From JAGXTF01 sp040376005 (GTDB lineage: Bacteria; Bacteroidota; Bacteroidia; NS11-12g; UBA955): a stretch of DNA of 8,481 nt. The first letter of the stretch is position 1. Each line of letters opens with the position of its first letter. Location of the stretch: NCBI GenBank assembly GCA_040376005.1, contig JBEIRK010000109.1, forward strand, positions 1 to 8,481, given 5' to 3'. A program made the position numbers and the translations under genes. Below are positions 6,601-8,481 of the stretch, one piece after another. The notes under the pieces were generated by a model. The model ran no database searches. It saw only the letters and a program-made list of their open reading frames with translations, and was not told where the DNA came from.

Positions 6601-7367
6601 CTCATTACCGTAAAGTTGGTAGAGGCCTGAGGCTTCAAAGTTGCTTTTTTCCAATATGGACCATAAACAGTATTGTTGATGTTCACAGTATATTGGAAAG
6701 AGTCAAACGATCTTTTACCAAGGTTGGCAAAAGTTGCTTTGATGTCTTGGGTGTACAAACATGGATCAACTTTGTTCACGCCCAAGGTAGCTACGTCAAA
6801 GTTTACTGGTGGCAAATACTTGAATTCTAGCTCCACCCATTGTGTTGGTGGGCTACAGGTAGCAGTATTGACACCACCCCAGTTCAAATTACCAATGGTT
6901 TGACGGAAAATCCAATAGGTACCAGATCCACATGCGCACACACCTGAAGTACCCACTGGGTAACTTCCAAAGTGAATGTCATCACCCGTACCTGAAGTAC
7001 AACCACCTGTTACCAAGCAAGAACCGGTTCCACCAATTTCCCAAGTAATACTGTTACAGTTTACTACGAAAGAGGTACCGCTTTTCAAGGCAGCTGCAAG
7101 CTTTCTAACCACATACTTATCAGTACAGGTTCTAGATGCGGTTGCAAACTGGCCATTCATCCTAATTTCAGTGAAGAATTTAGTTGTGGTGTCCAAGCTG
7201 GTTCTGAAGTTTTTATACTTCTTGTAAACCCAACCACCGTTCGGCGTTGTTGGGCAATACGTGGTACCATTTACGAGGGTATCACGATACAAAATTGATT
7301 GCGACTTGACGTTTAGTGCGCTAAACATTACAAGTAACAATAATGGCAACTGTAGTATTCTTTTCAT
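3615..7367 (-). CDS. Large secreted multidomain protein: six PKD-type domains and a T9SS sorting domain
   Basis: A 1250-residue protein. The ATG at 7367 is chosen because it opens a signal peptide (MKRILQ, Leu-rich core, cleavage near VKSQS); the longer frame from 7409 adds 14 residues with no signal character and would cover the -7 promoter box. Domains by residue: about 30-186, an unrecognised segment with eight cysteines; about 188-295, a CARDB-like beta domain (FDVATLGV, ATFANLGK, SFPSDDT); about 307-366, an Ig-like domain (TNVCGSQSLVVRS, IAWFSD); about 370-537, a beta-sandwich seen in many T9SS proteins (GTMFNLTA, LDIWVRQGGFSG, GVLYGVYLNF); about 540-662, a beta-rich linker; 667-1161, six PKD-type domains; 1174-1250, a type A sorting domain (VFPNPTQG, then GVYLVKVS). 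The protein would cross the inner membrane by Sec and the outer membrane by T9SS, then be anchored at or released from the surface. No catalytic motif is visible; an adhesin or matrix role is inferred. Monocistronic. Confidence 0.93.
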   Translation of the reverse strand: MKRILQLPLLLLVMFSALNVKSQSILYRDTLVNGTTYCPTTPNGGWVYKKYKNFRTSLDTTTKFFTEIRMNGQFATASRTCTDKYVVRKLAAALKSGTSFVVNCNSITWEIGGTGSCLVTGGCTSGTGDDIHFGSYPVGTSGVCACGSGTYWIFRQTIGNLNWGGVNTATCSPPTQWVELEFKYLPPVNFDVATLGVNKVDPCLYTQDIKATFANLGKRSFDSFQYTVNINNTVYGPYWKKATLKPQASTNFTVMSNFTFTASTNYTIQVFARRPNNQFDSFPSDDTATSKFKFFGTKGVPNAIDTNVCGSQSLVVRSIPAQVGDSIAWFSDRTLGGMIGTGPKYTTKYLSSGATYKFYAASYNGFTQGVLNTGYTFTNSWQGTMFNLTANDGDLLIDSLGINLYSVGAPPGNNTPLDIWVRQGGFSGAETDPTKWTKVWSGQVMSKGTQLRSVAPWNYTLSNGVLYGVYLNFTNGARQVPLLKPTAQTISNADLTLQGGTMSGLDFGAVIQAGTFDGEVFYRKLLCKSKPDSATVVVNPAPYGAKLEAGFPFQTAPKNSGSGVVSKPHVVAMGDTLALNLAAPTGYIDGDHNTTWKVANVQVKSMGGRALNFGWTDPKPNAGRLVYTPDASMIDSVLKVMVRIQQIGGPGCDTNLVHYIYVAPLPEPNFSRNAKICDGDPIEFVNKSKILKGFIDYKWYFGDGDSSEAQDPIKQYASFGVYYCKLNAISSIYGYVRTKIDTITVTQIPLVKFKVLNACETKAHSFVNQTTVNAGTLSYSWDFGDLTPKSTVKDPTHLYASVGQYKVTLTASANGCSAVGIKNAYVFPKPKASYAYDDSKKYCTNTPVTFTNTSTISSGNMGVKWKFEPGQLGTVDVPLHTFKTAGKYDVKAIAISEFGCMDSATKTVTVFEAPKVSFTNSSACDLTPTQFTNNTPDVPSTVDNYKWSFGDGNSSTALSPSHQYTQLGPKTVKLVVSTSSGCADSASKEIVVGTQANVDFDAQAACSGEEVQFDNKTKFPQGEVKYKWYFGGVDSSSLADPKYTFKPTNTTTYNITLKVTVDGGCESVVTKPLNILEKPTCNFTISDGWNSASGGYGYRTVNVAAGNTTYPYYRYKFSDGGSLTSATGEYQFPYEGDFTVTLIARNSVDCECTSTQTKSIRNAVGTQSINGANITVFPNPTQGLLNIQALEGVSIESVSVYSLLGELVTVNESHSGNKGQIDMGTAANGVYLVKVSTDKGSVTQRITLQQ
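3885..5369 (-). repeat. Array of six PKD-type domains
   Basis: Six units of about 80 codons each, residues 667-746, 750-828, 832-911, 915-993, 997-1077 and 1080-1161. Each has a Cys early in the unit, an F-x-N strand, a W-x-F core and a closing strand. The core motif varies: WYFGDG (1), WDFGD (2), WKFEPG (3), WSFGDG (4), WYFGG (5), YKFSDGG (6). Units 2-5 close with a Gly-Cys pair, which suggests one disulfide per domain. The repeats are diverged and I see no long DNA-level identity between them. Confidence 0.85.
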
Positions 7368-7390
7368 GTTTTCCTGTTGTCTTAAGATTT

Positions 7391-7398
7391 CAAATATA
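7391..7398 (-). promoter_or_regulatory. -7 box of the large secreted-protein gene
   Basis: The minus strand reads TATATTTG, an exact TAnnTTTG, ending 23 bases before the ATG at 7367. No TTTG lies 19-21 bases upstream; the region there is A/T-rich. The leader carries AGGA four bases before the ATG, a weak ribosome binding site. Confidence 0.5.
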
Positions 7399-7658
7399 GC
7401 TATTCTCAAATATTAAAAAATTGTTTTGGCAAAAAAAAAATCCATGACGCAGCACCGAAGGATGAAAACCCTTGTAAGAGGCTCTAATTCAGCCCCAATG
7501 GACTGATGAATAGCACATACTAATTATGTCATAGGATTGTCATTTATTAATACCAGGGCTATGCAAGCTGCATATTCAACGCAAAATCTTCATCGAAGAT
7601 CAGTTACAATTGGTCGGAAAGTACAGGCTGCATCATCGGTAAAAGGCAGCTCACTATT
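7399..7658. other. Intergenic region between ffh and the secreted-protein gene
   Basis: About 260 bases with no convincing gene on either strand. It holds an A-run at 7431-7440, short inverted repeats (TATGCA/TGCATA at 7560-7574, ATCTTC/GAAGAT at 7586-7600, GGCT/AGCC near 7480-7497) and a repeated GCTGCAT at about 7567 and 7628. None forms a strong terminator for ffh. A 3' untranslated region or a small RNA on the minus strand is possible, but no -7 box is visible within it. Confidence 0.5.
7431..7463 (-). terminator. Weak candidate terminator downstream of ffh
   Basis: On the minus strand ATCC and GGAT (7460-7463 and 7440-7443) can pair around 16 bases, followed directly by ten T (7431-7440). 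The T-run is strong but the stem is only 4 bp with a poor interior, and it lies about 200 bases past the ffh stop. Confidence 0.25.
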
Positions 7659-8481
7659 TTATCTTCCCATATTGCCAAAAGACGGCATGCGCTTGTTCTT
7701 CATCATCTTCATCATCTGACGCATTTGATTGAATTGAGTAAGCAACTTATTCAACTCCTGAACACTACTGCCACTTCCCGCAACAATGCGCTGTTTGCGC
7801 GAGGCATTTAGCAATTCGGGTTTACGCCTTTCCTCTGGTGTCATGGATTGTATCAAGGCCTCGATTCCTTTGAAACTCTTATCATCAATATCCAAATCTT
7901 TGATTTTGCTCCCAACACCAGGCAGCATACCCATCAAATCCTTCAAGTTGCCCATCTTCTTTATCTGTTGCAACTGACTTAAAAAATCTTCAAAATCAAA
8001 ACCACTCTTGCCAATCTTGCGTGACAAGCGTTCCGCCTCATCCGCATCAATCGCCATTTGTGCCTTTTCTACTAGCGACACCACATCACCCATGCCCAAA
8101 ATCCTACCCGCCATACGATCCGGGTGGAACACATCCAAGGCTTCCATTTTCTCACCCGTAGAAATAAACTTAATGGGCTTATTTACCACTTTCTTAATTG
8201 AAAGCGCCGCACCACCGCGGGTGTCACCGTCAAGCTTGGTAAGAACTACCCCTGTAAAATCCAATACATCGTTGAATTTACTCGCTGTGGTTACTGCATC
8301 TTGACCCGTCATGGAGTCCACCACAAACAATATCTCATGCGGCTTGATATTGCGCTTCAGTCCTGCAATTTCCTCCATCATGGTTTGGTCTATACTCAAT
8401 CGGCCTGCAGTATCTATAATCACCACATTGTGGTTGTTTGCAATCGCATATTTTACCGCATGTTGCGCAATTTCCAGGGGA
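7659..8481 (-). CDS. ffh: Signal recognition particle GTPase, C-terminal part (partial)
   Basis: The frame enters from the right edge, so 273 codons are visible and roughly 165-175 N-terminal residues (N domain, P-loop and early G motifs) are missing, judging by the 450-residue family length. Ffh binds signal sequences of nascent membrane and secreted proteins together with SRP RNA and delivers ribosomes to FtsY at the membrane; both GTPases act as a pair. Visible by residue of the fragment: DTAGR at 23-27 (G3), TKLDGDTRGG at 81-90 (G4), GEKMEALDVFHPDRMAGRILGMGD at 109-132 read in pieces as the closing G5 and linker, then the M domain from about 145. The M domain has the flexible finger loop (KKMGNLKDLMGMLPG), the RNA-binding SRKQRIVAGSG (227-237) and a Met-rich tail (MRQMMKMMKNKRM) that lines the signal-sequence groove. 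An internal GTG at 8426 is not the start, since the family sequence continues upstream. Confidence 0.96.
   Translation of the reverse strand, partial: PLEIAQHAVKYAIANNHNVVIIDTAGRLSIDQTMMEEIAGLKRNIKPHEILFVVDSMTGQDAVTTASKFNDVLDFTGVVLTKLDGDTRGGAALSIKKVVNKPIKFISTGEKMEALDVFHPDRMAGRILGMGDVVSLVEKAQMAIDADEAERLSRKIGKSGFDFEDFLSQLQQIKKMGNLKDLMGMLPGVGSKIKDLDIDDKSFKGIEALIQSMTPEERRKPELLNASRKQRIVAGSGSSVQELNKLLTQFNQMRQMMKMMKNKRMPSFGNMGR

Noticed and set aside
7480..7500. GGGGCTGA on the minus strand, as at the 5' end of tmRNA
   Set aside because: The following bases do not continue as tmRNA (no GGATTCGACGG-like stretch), and no tRNA-like 3' end with CCA or tag reading frame is found in the gap.
7539..7566. 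TTGTCA-N17-TATGCA on the plus strand, like an E. coli sigma-70 promoter
   Set aside because: Bacteroidota housekeeping promoters use a different consensus, and no gene lies downstream on that strand.
7586..7600. ATCTTC/GAAGAT hairpin considered as the ffh terminator
   Set aside because: Stem of 6 bp, mostly A/T pairs, a 3-base loop and only four T after it; too weak to call.
7537..7719. Plus-strand frame of 60 codons in the gap after ffh
   Set aside because: Its last third is antisense to the ffh C-terminus and there is no promoter, ribosome binding site or recognisable sequence.

Overview
The window looks like chromosome of a free-living or environmental member of the Bacteroidota. Three things support this: a 1250-residue secreted protein with repeated PKD domains and a C-terminal type A sorting signal of the type IX secretion system (T9SS); a FabI whose sequence pattern matches the Bacteroidota form; and promoters of the Bacteroidota housekeeping type (TTTG, about 19 bases, then TAnnTTTG). 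The genus cannot be told from this window.

Layout, left to right. Positions 1-966 (minus) hold the N-terminal 322 residues of a secreted beta-rich protein that runs off the left edge. An intrinsic terminator separates it from 1057-1734 (minus), a small exported protein built from two diverged copies of a Spy/CpxP-like helical unit. A 223-base divergent intergenic region follows, with a very good promoter for fabI (1958-2785, plus), enoyl-ACP reductase of fatty acid synthesis. fabI converges on pdxH (2874-3518, minus), pyridoxamine 5'-phosphate oxidase, and the two share one hairpin that can terminate both transcripts. Upstream of pdxH, and on its strand, lies the large T9SS substrate (3615-7367, minus) with its own terminator. 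A region of about 290 bases without a convincing gene separates it from the C-terminal 273 codons of ffh (7659-8481, minus), the SRP GTPase, which is cut by the right edge.

The genes do not form one pathway. Housekeeping genes (fabI, pdxH, ffh) are interspersed with three exported or secreted proteins. Each gene seems to be its own transcription unit: terminators or likely promoters sit in most gaps. I see no mobile element, CRISPR array, tRNA or rRNA, and no defence or biosynthetic cluster. The points most worth attention are promoter boxes so close to the fabI and pdxH start codons that the mRNAs should be leaderless or nearly so, a 21-base inverted repeat touching the fabI -33 box, -33 boxes that overlap the preceding terminator, the duplicated Spy-like protein, and the cysteine-rich unrecognised N-terminal domain of the large secreted protein. 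I found no clear sign of a wholly new system.
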